DNA of 64,000 bases from Pseudomonadales bacterium. GTDB taxonomy: Bacteria; Pseudomonadota; Gammaproteobacteria; Pseudomonadales; Ketobacteraceae. Each line of letters opens with the position of its first letter. Within the stretch, counting starts at the first letter, position 1. The DNA lies in the NCBI GenBank assembly GCA_002708905.1, contig PAPM01000030.1, positions 1-64,000 of the forward strand, read 5' to 3'. The translations under genes and the position numbers were made by a program. Shown here in pieces: positions 35,131-44,750 of this stretch. Under the pieces are notes generated by a model. That model was not told where the DNA came from. It was given only the letters and a program-made list of their open reading frames with translations, and did no database searches.

Positions 35131-36600
35131 TCATTTGCCCCAAACCAAATCCAACTCCCGCGCCGCCTTCACATCATCCAGCCTTCTCACCGGCTGCGTA
35201 TAAGGCGCGCCTTTCACCAGATCCGGTGTTTCTTCCGCTTCCTTCTGGATTTTCACCATGGCTTCGATAAAGCCATCCAGTTCATCCGGAGACTCGGTTT
35301 CAGTCGGCTCAATCAACCAGCATTCCGGCACCAGCAAGGGGAAGTAAGTGGTCGGCGCATGATAACCGTAATCCAGCATACGCTTGGCAAAATCCATTGC
35401 CGTTACATGCAGTTCTTTCGCCTGCTTGCTAAGGGTGATGATGAATTCGTGCGTGGCGCGGCGATTGGGATAGGCCAATTGGAACCCGGCCTGCTCGGCT
35501 TTCTTCATCATGTAGTTGGCGTTCAGGGTGGAGAACTCGCCTACACGGTGCAGACCTTCTTTACCCAGCACACTGGCGTAGAAGAAGGCACGCAGCAATA
35601 CACCGGCGTTGCCCATATAAGTGGACAGGCGACCGATGGTGCCGGGAATGTCTTTTTCGGTGAGCCAGCGATAGTGATCGTTGCCGTCTACGGTGTCTTT
35701 GCCCACGATGGGCGTCGGCAGGTAAGGCAGCAGACGTTCGCCCACACCCACCGGGCCGGCACCGGGGCCACCACCACCGTGAGGCGTGGCGAAGGTTTTG
35801 TGCAGGTTCATGTGCAGCACGTCAAAGCCCATATCACCGGGGCGCACTTTGCCCAGAATGGCGTTGAGGTTGGCGCCGTCGTAATACAGCAGGCCACCGG
35901 CTTCGTGAACGGTTTTGGCGATCTCTTTGATTTTGCGTTCGAACACACCGCAGGTGCTGGGGTTGGTCATCATCAACCCGGCGGTATGCGGTCCCACGGC
36001 CGCTTTCAGTGCTTCCACATCGACGTCGCCGTCTTTATCCACGGGAATTTCCCGCACCTTGTAGCCACACATTACGGCGGTTGCCGGGTTGGTGCCGTGG
36101 GCGGCTTCGGGAATCAGGATCTCGGTCCGTTCGTGATCCTGACGGGCGTCGTGATAGGCGCGAATCATGGCCACACCGGCGAACTCACCTTGCGCACCGG
36201 CCATGGGTGTTAACGAAACGCCTTTCATGCCGGTCACGTCTTTCAGCACTTCCTGCAGATCGTACAGGCACGCCAGATAACCCTGGCTGTGTTGTTCCGG
36301 TGCCAGTGGATGGCGGCTCAAAAAGCCCGGCAACATCGCGGCACGATGGGCGCCGCGGGGATTGTATTTCATGGTGCAGCTGCCCAGGGGATAGAACTGG
36401 GTGTCGATGCTGAAATTTTTGCGCGACAGGTTGGTGTAGTGACGCACCACCTGCATTTCACCCACTTCCGGCATCAGGGGTTTTTCTTTGCGCAGCAAAC
36501 CTTCTGGAATACCGCCTTTCAGTTCAACCGCTTTTCCTTGAGAGTTAGGCGCTTGCGAGGTGGCGCGACGGCCGCTTTGGCTCTTTTCAAAAATCAACAT
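35131..36600 (-). CDS. gcvPB: Glycine dehydrogenase (decarboxylating) subunit 2
   Basis: This is the C-terminal half of the P protein of the glycine cleavage system as a separate 489-residue chain, PLP-dependent. ATG 36600 is favoured over GTG 36603 by the spacing from AGGAGG. The PLP lysine is in [20 protein letters not shown], with the glycine-rich loop after it. [15 protein letters not shown] and NPSTCGVFE are also conserved family blocks. With GcvPA it decarboxylates glycine and passes the aminomethyl group to lipoyl-GcvH. Its start overlaps the stop of gcvPA, so they are coupled. Most well-known gammaproteobacteria have a single fused GcvP of about 950 residues. Confidence 0.95.
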   Translation of the reverse strand: MLIFEKSQSGRRATSQAPNSQGKAVELKGGIPEGLLRKEKPLMPEVGEMQVVRHYTNLSRKNFSIDTQFYPLGSCTMKYNPRGAHRAAMLPGFLSRHPLAPEQHSQGYLACLYDLQEVLKDVTGMKGVSLTPMAGAQGEFAGVAMIRAYHDARQDHERTEILIPEAAHGTNPATAVMCGYKVREIPVDKDGDVDVEALKAAVGPHTAGLMMTNPSTCGVFERKIKEIAKTVHEAGGLLYYDGANLNAILGKVRPGDMGFDVLHMNLHKTFATPHGGGGPGAGPVGVGERLLPYLPTPIVGKDTVDGNDHYRWLTEKDIPGTIGRLSTYMGNAGVLLRAFFYASVLGKEGLHRVGEFSTLNANYMMKKAEQAGFQLAYPNRRATHEFIITLSKQAKELHVTAMDFAKRMLDYGYHAPTTYFPLLVPECWLIEPTETESPDELDGFIEAMVKIQKEAEETPDLVKGAPYTQPVRRLDDVKAARELDLVWGK

Positions 36601-37955
36601 CACAGCACCTCCTGCAGCGCAGCAGCATAACGATTAAGATCCGATTCAATTTTGGTTTCGGTGACACACAACAAAATGCAGCCATCCAGTTCCGCATAAT
36701 AAGCGCTTAAGTCCACGCCACCTTGAATGCCTTTGTCCGCCAGTTTTTTCAGCACGTCGCCCGCATTGCCGGGCACGCGAATTACTACTTCGTGAAAGGT
36801 GGGCGCAGCAAATACTTTTTCCACGCCATCGATCGCGGTGAGTTTTTCCAGCAGGCTTGCGGTGTTGTTGTGACTGGCTACCGCCACCTGTTGCAAGCCG
36901 TCCGCACCCAACAAACTCATGTACACGGTGGCGGCGGTCATGGCCAGGCCCTGGTTGGTACAGATGTTGGAGGTCGCCTTGGAACGGCGAATGTGTTGCT
37001 CGCGGGCCTGCAGGGTTAGTGCAAAACCGGGGCGGCCTTCCATATCCACAGTTCGACCGATGATACGACCGGGCATCTGGCGTACGTGCTGTTGTTTGCA
37101 GGTAATGAAACCAAAGTACGGGCCACCGGAAGACAGCGGCACACCCAAGGGCTGGCCTTCACCCACGGCGATGTCGGCGCCGTTTGTGCCCCATTCACCT
37201 GGCGGTTTCAACAACGCCAGTGAAGTGGGGTTCACCGATGCGATCACCAACATGCCGTTGGCATGGGCCCAATCCGTTAACGCATCCACGTCTTCCAGCG
37301 AACCGAAGAAGTTGGGTTGCTGAATGATGAGCGCGGCAAAGTCCTGGCCTTCAAAATGTTTTAGCGCAGATACAGGCGTGGTGCCTTCCACGCTGCAGTA
37401 CGCCACTTCCACCAATTCCAACCCCTGGTTGTCGACGATGTTGGTGGTCGCCTGTCGATACAGTGGATTCACACTGGTGAGCACCAATGCTTTTTTGGAT
37501 TTGGATTTGCGGTTGGCACGCACCGCCATCAACACCGCTTCGGCCAAACCGGAGCCGCCGTCGTACAGGGAAGCGTTGGACACGTCCATGCCGGTAAGGT
37601 GGGCGATCATGGATTGGTATTCATAGATCACCTGCAACGTGCCCTGGCTGGCTTCCGCCTGATAGGGGGTGTACGCAGTGAGGAATTCCCCACGCCCGGC
37701 GATTTCCCACACGGCGGCGGGGATATGATGCTCATAAGCACCAGCGCCGATAAAACACAGATTGCCGCTGTCCTGCGCGGCGCGATCGCTCATGATGCGC
37801 ATGGTTTCCATCTCGGTTTTACCGGGTGGAACGTGTTGCAGGGGCTGGGCGATGATGTCCTTGGGAATTTCATCAAACAGATCGTCGATGCTGTTGACAC
37901 CAATGGTGTCGAGCATGCGTTTTACGTCGTCGTCTGTGTGGGGAATGTAGGGCAT
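36600..37955 (-). CDS. gcvPA: Glycine dehydrogenase (decarboxylating) subunit 1
   Basis: This is the N-terminal half of the P protein as its own 451-residue chain. It begins [19 protein letters not shown], the standard GcvPA opening. It contains [33 protein letters not shown] (substrate loop) and a late [12 protein letters not shown]. It has no PLP lysine; it forms an alpha2beta2 tetramer with GcvPB. It lies downstream of gcvH across a stem-loop with a T-run on this strand (37981-38015), so it may be transcribed partly by read-through or from its own promoter. The ribosome site before ATG 37955 is weak. Confidence 0.95.
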   Translation of the reverse strand: MPYIPHTDDDVKRMLDTIGVNSIDDLFDEIPKDIIAQPLQHVPPGKTEMETMRIMSDRAAQDSGNLCFIGAGAYEHHIPAAVWEIAGRGEFLTAYTPYQAEASQGTLQVIYEYQSMIAHLTGMDVSNASLYDGGSGLAEAVLMAVRANRKSKSKKALVLTSVNPLYRQATTNIVDNQGLELVEVAYCSVEGTTPVSALKHFEGQDFAALIIQQPNFFGSLEDVDALTDWAHANGMLVIASVNPTSLALLKPPGEWGTNGADIAVGEGQPLGVPLSSGGPYFGFITCKQQHVRQMPGRIIGRTVDMEGRPGFALTLQAREQHIRRSKATSNICTNQGLAMTAATVYMSLLGADGLQQVAVASHNNTASLLEKLTAIDGVEKVFAAPTFHEVVIRVPGNAGDVLKKLADKGIQGGVDLSAYYAELDGCILLCVTETKIESDLNRYAAALQEVL

Positions 37956-37980
37956 TTTGGGTACCGTGGATCAGGAAGAT

Positions 37981-38015
37981 AAAAAAGCAAAAGCCCGACT
38001 GCGGTGAATCGGGCT
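37981..38015 (-). terminator. Intrinsic terminator between gcvH and gcvPA
   Basis: AGCCCGA (37992-37998) pairs with TCGGGCT (38009-38015). On the minus strand the stem is followed by TTTTGCTTTTTT. It lies within the gcvT-gcvH-gcvPA-gcvPB run, just after gcvH, and would lower or stop transcription into gcvPA. Confidence 0.8.
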
Positions 38016-38058
38016 AATCCCATATGACTAATCATAGGCAAAAGGTCAGCGAGTTGGC

Positions 38059-38445
38059 TTACTCGTCTTCGATTTGCGCCTGATATTCGTCAGCAGTCAG
38101 GGTGTTTTCCAGCTCAGACTCGTCTGCGATCTGCACCTTGAACATCCAGCCCGCGCCATAGGGGTCGGAGTTAACGGTTTCCGGAGCTTCTTCCAGATCG
38201 CCGTTGATCTCGATGACTTCACCGGATACCGGGGTGTAGATATCGGACGCGGCTTTGACGGATTCGACAACACCGGCTTCGTCTCCAGCGGCCAGTTCAG
38301 TGCCCACTTCCGGCATTTCCACATACACCAGGTCACCCATGGCTTCCTGGGCGTGGGCGGTGATGCCGATGGTGGCCACGCCGTCTTCGACCTTTACCCA
38401 CTCGTGGGATGACAGGTAACGCAATTCGGTTGGTATTTCGCTCAT
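38059..38445 (-). CDS. gcvH: Glycine cleavage system H protein
   Basis: This is the 128-residue lipoyl carrier of the glycine cleavage complex, shuttling the aminomethyl group from P to T protein. The lipoylated lysine is K64 in [10 protein letters not shown]. The fold shows [33 protein letters not shown] and [10 protein letters not shown], all canonical, and the length is normal. It lies 41 bases after gcvT on the same strand and is followed by a terminator. Confidence 0.96.
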   Translation of the reverse strand: MSEIPTELRYLSSHEWVKVEDGVATIGITAHAQEAMGDLVYVEMPEVGTELAAGDEAGVVESVKAASDIYTPVSGEVIEINGDLEEAPETVNSDPYGAGWMFKVQIADESELENTLTADEYQAQIEDE

Positions 38446-38486
38446 GTTGATTCCTCAGAACTGATAAAGGTTATGGAGACTTGAAA

Positions 38487-39584
38487 TTAAAAAACCTGTT
38501 TACCATTGCGCACAAAAGGCGGCATCACCACTTTCACGTCGTGGAGCTTGCCTCGGATTTCCACCTGAGCGACCTCCGCCGTGGCGGCAGGCACCCGTGC
38601 CAATGCTATAGAATATCCCAAGGTGGGGGAAAATGTACCACTGGTGACTTCACCTTCACCCACATTGGCCACAATTACTTTCTGGTGACCGCGCAGCACA
38701 CCGCGGGTTTCCAATACCAGGCCCACCTGTTTCATGGCGGGGCCATTGGCTTTTTCTGCCGCCACCACATCGCGGCCGATAAATTCACGATCCTCCGGTG
38801 ACCAGGCGATGGTCCAGCCCATACCGGCCGCCAGAGGCGATACGCTGTCATCCATATCGGAGCCGTACAGGTTCATACCGGCTTCCAGACGCAGGGTATC
38901 GCGGGCACCCAAACCACAGGGGGCAACACCACCGTCGATCAGTTGCTGCCAGAAGGCTGGCGCCTGTTCGTTGGGCACCATGATTTCCAGGCCGTCTTCA
39001 CCGGTGTAGCCGGTGCGGGCGATAAACCAGTCGTCGGCAGGCAGACCCTGGAACACGTTCAATGACTGAATAACGGAAGCTTTGGGCTCACCTAACACCG
39101 CACAGGTTTTAGCAATGGCGTTAGGCCCCTGCACCGCAATCATGGCGAAGTCGGGGCGCTCGGTAATGGTGACACTATAGCCGTGGCTCTGGGTTGTCAT
39201 CCAGGCCAGATCTTTCTCGCGGGTGGCGCAGTTCACCACCACGCGATACCAGGCATGCGCGTGCCCGTCTTGCATGTTGTAGACGATAAGGTCATCGATG
39301 ACGCCGCCGTCCACATTGAGCATACCGCTGTAGAGGGCCTTGCCCGGGGTCTTAAGCTTGGCCACATCATTGGCCAGCAGATACTGCAGGAACGCCTTGC
39401 TACCCTCGCCCTGCACATCCACCACGGTCATATGGGACACATCGAACATACCGGCGTCGGTACGCACCTTGTTGTGTTCCTCAATCTGGGAGCCGTAATT
39501 GATGGGCATATCCCAGCCGCCGAAATCCACCATTTTGGCACCGGCTTGCAGGTGACTGTCGTAAAGGGCTGTGCGATTGGCCAT
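38487..39584 (-). CDS. gcvT: Glycine cleavage system T protein (aminomethyltransferase)
   Basis: This protein has 366 residues from ATG 39584 (GGAG before it; the frame is open to 39704 without a better start). It transfers the methylene group from aminomethyl-lipoyl-GcvH to tetrahydrofolate, releasing ammonia. Family blocks: [41 protein letters not shown] and [17 protein letters not shown]. It is the first gene of the gcv run. I looked for a glycine riboswitch in the 240 bases upstream and saw none, only an inverted repeat. Confidence 0.96.
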   Translation of the reverse strand: MANRTALYDSHLQAGAKMVDFGGWDMPINYGSQIEEHNKVRTDAGMFDVSHMTVVDVQGEGSKAFLQYLLANDVAKLKTPGKALYSGMLNVDGGVIDDLIVYNMQDGHAHAWYRVVVNCATREKDLAWMTTQSHGYSVTITERPDFAMIAVQGPNAIAKTCAVLGEPKASVIQSLNVFQGLPADDWFIARTGYTGEDGLEIMVPNEQAPAFWQQLIDGGVAPCGLGARDTLRLEAGMNLYGSDMDDSVSPLAAGMGWTIAWSPEDREFIGRDVVAAEKANGPAMKQVGLVLETRGVLRGHQKVIVANVGEGEVTSGTFSPTLGYSIALARVPAATAEVAQVEIRGKLHDVKVVMPPFVRNGKQVF

Positions 39585-39605
39585 GGGCGCTCTCCATTTT
39601 TGGCA

Positions 39606-39625
39606 CGATTGTACCAAAACAATCG
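39606..39625. promoter_or_regulatory. Inverted repeat upstream of gcvT
   Basis: CGATTGT (39606-39612) and ACAATCG (39619-39625) are perfect 7-base arms with a 6-base spacer, 22 bases before the gcvT start. It could be an operator or part of the promoter; the binding protein is unknown. Confidence 0.4.
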
Positions 39626-39827
39626 CTGATGTAGATACCGGTTCAATTTTAGGGGGGCAATTGTACTCAGCTGAAGGGCGGGTGACCAGTGGCGGAGCGC
39701 GCACTATTGCGGCAGTTTGTGGATCTGCTGCAATCAGGGGTGGACACTAGGTGTTCACAGCTGAGACCAGCATCCAATCCAGTTATACTACTTCGACGAC
39801 TTAATAGGATGGTTACAGGAGAACACT

Positions 39828-40520
39828 ATGGAAAGCATTAAGATTCTGATGATTCTCACCTCCCACGCCAGTCTGGGCGACACCGGTCACCCCACCGGCT
39901 TCTGGTTGGAGGAATTTACCACCCCCTATTACACCTTCGTGGATGCCGGCGCCCAGGTCACCCTGGCCTCCCCCAAAGGCGGGCAGCCACCCATTGATCC
40001 GCGCAGTGAGGATGAGTCTGCCCAGACCGATTCCACCCGGCGCTTTAGCGACGACCCGGCACTGCAACAGAAGCTGGCCAATACCCATAGATTGGCCGAT
40101 ATGGAGCACAACGAGTTCGACGCCGTTTTCTATCCCGGTGGCCATGGTCCGCTGTGGGATCTGGCGGAAGACAAGGACTCCATTGCGTTAATCGAAGCCT
40201 TCTACGGCAATCACAAACCCGTGGGCGCCGTGTGCCATGGCCCTGCGGTATTCAAACACCCCCAGACCACCGCGGGCGACCCCTTGGTGCAAGGCAGACG
40301 GGTTACCGGATTTTCCAACAGCGAGGAAGCGGCGGTGGAACTGACCGACATTGTGCCGTTTCTGGTGGAAGACATGCTGCAGGAAAACGGCGGCAAGTAC
40401 GAACGGGGGCCGGACTGGCAGAGCCACGTGGTAATGGACGGCCTGCTCATCACCGGGCAAAACCCAGCCTCTTCGGAAGCCACCGCAAAGGCGTTATTGA
40501 AGGCTATTCCGAAGCGCTAG
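39828..40520 (+). CDS. DJ-1/PfpI-family protein (class I glutamine amidotransferase-like)
   Basis: This 230-residue protein has the nucleophile elbow VGAVCHGPA, Cys136-His137, and the conserved acidic partner near Glu29 (FWLEEFTTPYY). FYPGGHGPLWDL is the standard glycine-rich loop, and VTGFSNSEEAAVELTDIVPF matches the Hsp31-like/PfpI group with ThiJ features. Members act as glyoxalase III, deglycase-type or chaperone proteins in stress by reactive carbonyls. The exact activity is open. AGGAGA precedes ATG 39828. The last bases overlap the convergent permease gene by 4. Confidence 0.88.
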   Translation: MESIKILMILTSHASLGDTGHPTGFWLEEFTTPYYTFVDAGAQVTLASPKGGQPPIDPRSEDESAQTDSTRRFSDDPALQQKLANTHRLADMEHNEFDAVFYPGGHGPLWDLAEDKDSIALIEAFYGNHKPVGAVCHGPAVFKHPQTTAGDPLVQGRRVTGFSNSEEAAVELTDIVPFLVEDMLQENGGKYERGPDWQSHVVMDGLLITGQNPASSEATAKALLKAIPKR

Positions 40521-42163
40521 TGGGCGGAGCGGCGTACCAGGATGATCACCGGCAACAGGCCCACCAGCACGATGGACAAGCCGGGCAACGCGGCCTGTTG
40601 CCACAATCCTTCCGAGGTCATTTCATAGATGCGCACCGCTAGCGTGTCCCAACCGAAGGGGCGCATCAGCAAGGTGGCGGGCATTTCTTTCATCACATCC
40701 ACAAACACCAACAGGGCGGCAGTGAGCAGACCGGGGGCCAGCATGGGCAGATAGATGCGGCGCACAATCTCCGGCGGGCGCGCGCCCAGAATGGCGGCGG
40801 CTTCGGGAATAGAGGGTTTGATGCGGTCCAGGCTGGTTTCCACCGGACCAAAGGCCGCCGCCAGGAAGCGGGTGGTATAAGCCAGCAACAAGGCCAGCAC
40901 GCCTCCCACAAAAATCGGCTGCACCGGCAGGCCCACCAGGGTTTGCAGTTGTGCGGCCCATTCGTCCAGCCAGTTAAAGCTGAGCATGATGCCCACCGCC
41001 AGCACCGAGCCCGGCAAGGCATAACCCACCGTGGCCAGGCGCACAATGCCGGTGGAAACCGATCCTTTGTAGGTGCGATTGAACAGTGCCAACAGAAACG
41101 CGGACACCACTGTGATCACCGCAGCAATGGCCGCCAAACCGAGGGTATGGCCTACCAGGTCCAGATAGCGGGTATCCCAATCACGCCAGGCGCCGTCCAC
41201 AATCCAATACACCAGCTGGCCCACGGGAATCAGGAAAGCAATCAGGAAGACCAAGCCACACCAGGCGGACACCAGCCAGGCTTTGGGGCCGGTGAGCTGA
41301 AAGCGGGCCTGTGAGGTGCGACGGCGACTGTTTTGGTAATACTTGGCGGAGCCCCGCGCGCGCCGTTCCAGATACAACCCCGCCAGTACAATCACCAGCA
41401 ATAGTGACGCCAGTTGCGCGGCCGTCTGCAGATTGAAAAAGCCATACCAGGCTTTGTAAATGGCGGTGGTGAAGGTATCGTAGTTGAACACCGCTACCGC
41501 ACCGAAATCCGCCAGGGTTTCCATCAAGGCCAACGCTACGCCCGCCACAATGGCCGGACGGGCCATGGGCAAGGCCACCTGCAGAAAGCCCTGTAATGGC
41601 GATAATCCCAACACCCGTGCCGCTTCCAACGGCTCGCGCCCCTGGGCCAAAAAGGCGTTGCGGGAGAGCATATAGACATAAGGATACAGCACCAGGGACA
41701 TGACGATGACAACGGCGGTGGTGCCCCGGAAACTGAAGGACAAGCCGGTGCCGATGTATTCCCGCATCAGGGACTGCACCGGTCCGGCGTAATCCAGTAA
41801 CCCCACCATGACGAACGCCATCACATAGGCGGGCACCGCCAGCGGCAGCATCAGGGCCACATCGAAGTGCTTACGCCCGGGGAATTCACAGGTGGCGGTA
41901 AACCAGGCCAGGGGTACCCCCAGCAACAGCACGGAGCAGGCAACACCCATCACCAGAATGGCAGTATTGCCCAGCAGGCGGAACAATTGGGTGTGCGCCA
42001 GATGCAGCCAGATCTCGGCATCCACACTGCCCCAGCTGAGGGCGATCACCAGCAGGGGCGCCCCCACCACCATGGCCAATACCAGGGCGCAACTGCGCAG
42101 CAGCCCTACCCGACGCAGGGCCTTCGGCAAATAGGGCTGGGGACGGGCGATAGCGACGGACAA
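40517..42163 (-). CDS. Iron(III) ABC transporter permease (FbpB type)
   Basis: This is a 548-residue inner-membrane permease with about 12 helices made of two fused halves. Each half carries the EAA loop that docks the ATPase: EAARVLGLSPLQGFLQVALP and EAAAILGARPPEIVRRIYLP. This two-half form is typical of the Fe3+ (Fbp/Sfu/Hit) transporters. It starts at TTG 42163, directly after the stop of the binding-protein gene. No ATPase gene is next to it, so it must borrow a subunit encoded elsewhere. It is likely iron-repressed through the Fur-like box upstream of the binding-protein gene. Confidence 0.92.
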   Translation of the reverse strand: MSVAIARPQPYLPKALRRVGLLRSCALVLAMVVGAPLLVIALSWGSVDAEIWLHLAHTQLFRLLGNTAILVMGVACSVLLLGVPLAWFTATCEFPGRKHFDVALMLPLAVPAYVMAFVMVGLLDYAGPVQSLMREYIGTGLSFSFRGTTAVVIVMSLVLYPYVYMLSRNAFLAQGREPLEAARVLGLSPLQGFLQVALPMARPAIVAGVALALMETLADFGAVAVFNYDTFTTAIYKAWYGFFNLQTAAQLASLLLVIVLAGLYLERRARGSAKYYQNSRRRTSQARFQLTGPKAWLVSAWCGLVFLIAFLIPVGQLVYWIVDGAWRDWDTRYLDLVGHTLGLAAIAAVITVVSAFLLALFNRTYKGSVSTGIVRLATVGYALPGSVLAVGIMLSFNWLDEWAAQLQTLVGLPVQPIFVGGVLALLLAYTTRFLAAAFGPVETSLDRIKPSIPEAAAILGARPPEIVRRIYLPMLAPGLLTAALLVFVDVMKEMPATLLMRPFGWDTLAVRIYEMTSEGLWQQAALPGLSIVLVGLLPVIILVRRSAH

Positions 42164-43231
42164 TTAGCGGTAACCAGCCCGGTCCATCAGTTTGATGGCT
42201 TCCACCTGACGGCGGCCGGCCACTTCCACATTCAGGTCATCGGCCTTGAACTCGCCCCAGCTCTTCACCAGCTCGTCCACCGGCACATCCGGGTTCACCG
42301 GATACTCCATATTGAGACCACCGAACATGGCCTGGGCTTCACCTTGGGCCAACCACTCCAGCAATTGCTTGGCCTGTGCAGGATGTTTCGCGTGCTTGGT
42401 GATCCCGGCGCCGGAGATGTTCACATGCACGCCGGAGGATTGCTGGTTGGGCCAGAACAGGGCCAGGGGAATCTCCGGGTTGTCCTTCTGCAGACGACCG
42501 AAGTAGTAGGTGTTGACCACCCCCACATCGCACTGCCCGGCCACAATGGCTTCCATCAGGGCGGTGTCGTTGGGAAACACGTCAGTGGCCAGGTTATCCA
42601 CCCAGCCCTTGACGATTTGTTCGGTGCGCTCGGGGCCATGACGCTCGATCAGGGTGGCTACCAATGACTGGTTATACACCTTTTTGGAAGTACGCAAGCA
42701 CAGGCGTCCGTCCCAGTCTTCAGTGGACAGATTTTCATACGTGGAGAGCGCTTCCGGCTTCACCCGCTCGGTGGAATAGACAATGGTGCGGGCCCGTACC
42801 GACAAACCGAACCAACGGTTTTCCGAATCCTGGAATTTTTCCGGCACGCTGGCTTCGAGCACCTCCGACTGCACTGGCTGGAACAGCCCGATATTGGCCG
42901 CCTGCCACAGGTTACCGGCATCCACCGTAATCAGCATGTCTGCCGGGGTACGCTCACCTTCGGCCTCCAGCCGGGCCATCAGCGGGCCTTCACCGTCGGT
43001 AATGTAGGAGATCTTGATGCCGGTTTCTGCGGTGAATTTATCAAACAGGGGCTTAACCAGGTGCTCCTTACGGGAGGAGTACACCACAATCTCCCCGGCC
43101 TGCGGCTTGGCTTTGGTGTTGTCTTCGACCTGGGCTTCCTGATCGGGCTCACTACAGCCGCTCAAGCCCAATACCAATGATGTTGCCAATGCCATGGAGG
43201 GCAGCACCGTGCCGAAAACGCGCTTTACCAT
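42164..43231 (-). CDS. Iron(III) ABC transporter substrate-binding protein (FbpA/IdiA type)
   Basis: This 355-residue protein is a lipoprotein: the signal ends LVLGLSGC, with Cys about 26 lipidated, followed by an acidic linker. The mature domain is the class II ferric-binding fold: [37 protein letters not shown], and [10 protein letters not shown] carrying the conserved Tyr-Tyr pair that ligates iron. [20 protein letters not shown] is the usual late block. It captures Fe3+ in the periplasm for the permease that follows immediately. The promoter region contains a Fur-like palindrome at 43274-43294. Confidence 0.93.
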   Translation of the reverse strand: MVKRVFGTVLPSMALATSLVLGLSGCSEPDQEAQVEDNTKAKPQAGEIVVYSSRKEHLVKPLFDKFTAETGIKISYITDGEGPLMARLEAEGERTPADMLITVDAGNLWQAANIGLFQPVQSEVLEASVPEKFQDSENRWFGLSVRARTIVYSTERVKPEALSTYENLSTEDWDGRLCLRTSKKVYNQSLVATLIERHGPERTEQIVKGWVDNLATDVFPNDTALMEAIVAGQCDVGVVNTYYFGRLQKDNPEIPLALFWPNQQSSGVHVNISGAGITKHAKHPAQAKQLLEWLAQGEAQAMFGGLNMEYPVNPDVPVDELVKSWGEFKADDLNVEVAGRRQVEAIKLMDRAGYR

Positions 43232-43273
43232 AAGAACACCTCAGAATTCATAAGATTGGGAGTCAATGGCATC

Positions 43274-43294
43274 AAATGATAATTTGTATCATTT
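43274..43294. promoter_or_regulatory. Fur-box-like palindrome
   Basis: AAATGATA-ATTTG-TATCATTT has perfect 8-base arms with a 5-base centre, close to the Fur consensus GATAATGATAATCATTATC. It is 43 bases before the start of the iron-binding-protein gene, in the right place for iron repression. Confidence 0.75.
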
Positions 43295-43352
43295 GCAAAT
43301 GAAACAGCTTAACTAATAATTTTGCAGAAAGTGTGGGATTTACTGATGGGTA

Positions 43353-44687
43353 TCAATAAGGCAGGAAAAGATTGAAGCAAACGTTACCGGGTTCCGGGTC
43401 GAAGTTGATATTGATACGCCCGGCATGACGCTCCACATGCTCCCGGGCCAATGCCAACGCCAGGGCCGACATCCCCACATCCCGCTGCAACTGGCTGTGC
43501 AGATGGTTGTAGCGGTCGAACAGGCGGGCTTTATCCTGCTCTAACAACTCCCCCTCATACACCACCTGCAACAGGGCTCCCTGAGGCATTTCTCCCAGCG
43601 AAATCCGGATTTCCCGGCCTTTGGCGGCAGCCAGGGCATAACGCACCAGACTGCTGATTACCTGCAGAATCTGTTCACCGTTGGCTTGCACGATATTGCT
43701 GTCCGGCGCATCCAGCAGAATACGCAATTCGTGTTCCCGGGCCAGGGCCGATACCTCATTGACAGTGCGCACCAGGACCTCCGTCAAATCCAGGGGTAAA
43801 CGCTGATCCCGCCCGGGGTCGTGGTTATCCAGATGCGATAATGCCAGCAGATCGTTCACCAGTTGCAGCATGTTGCCAGAATGGCGAATCACCTGCTGAA
43901 GGGATTCCTGACCCCGCTGATCCAGGCTGTCCCCCGCCCGTTTCTCCAGCTGGCGGGAAAAGCCGACGATGGAATTCAGCGGGGTTTTCATCTCATGGCT
44001 CATATTGGAGAGAAACCGGTTTTTGGATTGCAGGGCCCGGGTCAGCTCCTGCTCGGCGCGCTCCGCCCGTGCTACCTGGTCCTGCAGGCTCTGGTTCTGT
44101 TCCGCCAGCCGGGCCTCTGACTGACCTAGCTGGGAGAGGTAACTGCTGACCAGAATCAACACTGCGCAGGTAATGCCGAGGGCCTGCAGCAACTGTTGTG
44201 AGACGACATGTTCGGGGGGCGTCATATCAGGAAAGTGGAAACCATAACCCTGGGCCAGATAGCATCCGTAAATGGAGCCCAGCACAATAGCCCCCCATGC
44301 CAGGCTACTGCCGAGCCCACGCAGCAATCCTGCCAACAGAGGCACCAGTATCCACCAGCCCAGACTGGAAGTGCCGATACCGCCACCGGTCAGTACAGCT
44401 CCGGCTCCCCCCACAAACACAGCCAGGGTTACCAGCTGGGTACTGATTTCAAACTGCCGGAAAACGCCCAACACCAGAAGCGAAGCCACCGCCAACACAA
44501 TAGCAGCCGGCACCGTAATCATGCGCAGGCTGATATGCCACTCATAGGCCCGGATCAGAAAAGGAATACCCACCAGGATCAGCAGGTAACAGACGGCGGC
44601 GGTGGTGCGAATACGTCGCAAACGAATGGGATCGGTCACGCTGGCATCCCACCCGCAATTCAACAACTGATTCAGCATCCGTTCCAA
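43353..44687 (-). CDS. Membrane histidine kinase with degenerate ATPase domain (first of pair)
   Basis: This protein has 444 residues from TTG 44687, chosen because GAGGTG lies at proper distance; ATG 44678 is the alternative. About six membrane helices (to about 200), then a coiled linker and a HisKA domain with intact H-box MSHEMKTPLNSIVGFSRQLE. The HATPase part is odd: where the N-box should read NLLxNA it reads ISSLVRYALAA, the DxGxG box reads YEGELL, and the G2 box is GMSALALALA. ATP binding is therefore doubtful, and it may be a pseudokinase or phosphatase. It is a paralogue of the next gene. No response regulator is adjacent. Confidence 0.85.
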   Translation of the reverse strand: MERMLNQLLNCGWDASVTDPIRLRRIRTTAAVCYLLILVGIPFLIRAYEWHISLRMITVPAAIVLAVASLLVLGVFRQFEISTQLVTLAVFVGGAGAVLTGGGIGTSSLGWWILVPLLAGLLRGLGSSLAWGAIVLGSIYGCYLAQGYGFHFPDMTPPEHVVSQQLLQALGITCAVLILVSSYLSQLGQSEARLAEQNQSLQDQVARAERAEQELTRALQSKNRFLSNMSHEMKTPLNSIVGFSRQLEKRAGDSLDQRGQESLQQVIRHSGNMLQLVNDLLALSHLDNHDPGRDQRLPLDLTEVLVRTVNEVSALAREHELRILLDAPDSNIVQANGEQILQVISSLVRYALAAAKGREIRISLGEMPQGALLQVVYEGELLEQDKARLFDRYNHLHSQLQRDVGMSALALALAREHVERHAGRININFDPEPGNVCFNLFLPY

Positions 44688-44750
44688 TACCGCACCTCAT
44701 TCGTTCCCCACAGTTCAGTATAATGCAGCCTGACCCGAAATGTGATGAGA

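Noticed and set aside
39590-39830. Glycine riboswitch upstream of gcvT
   Set aside because: I searched for the paired aptamer core by eye and found only a short inverted repeat.
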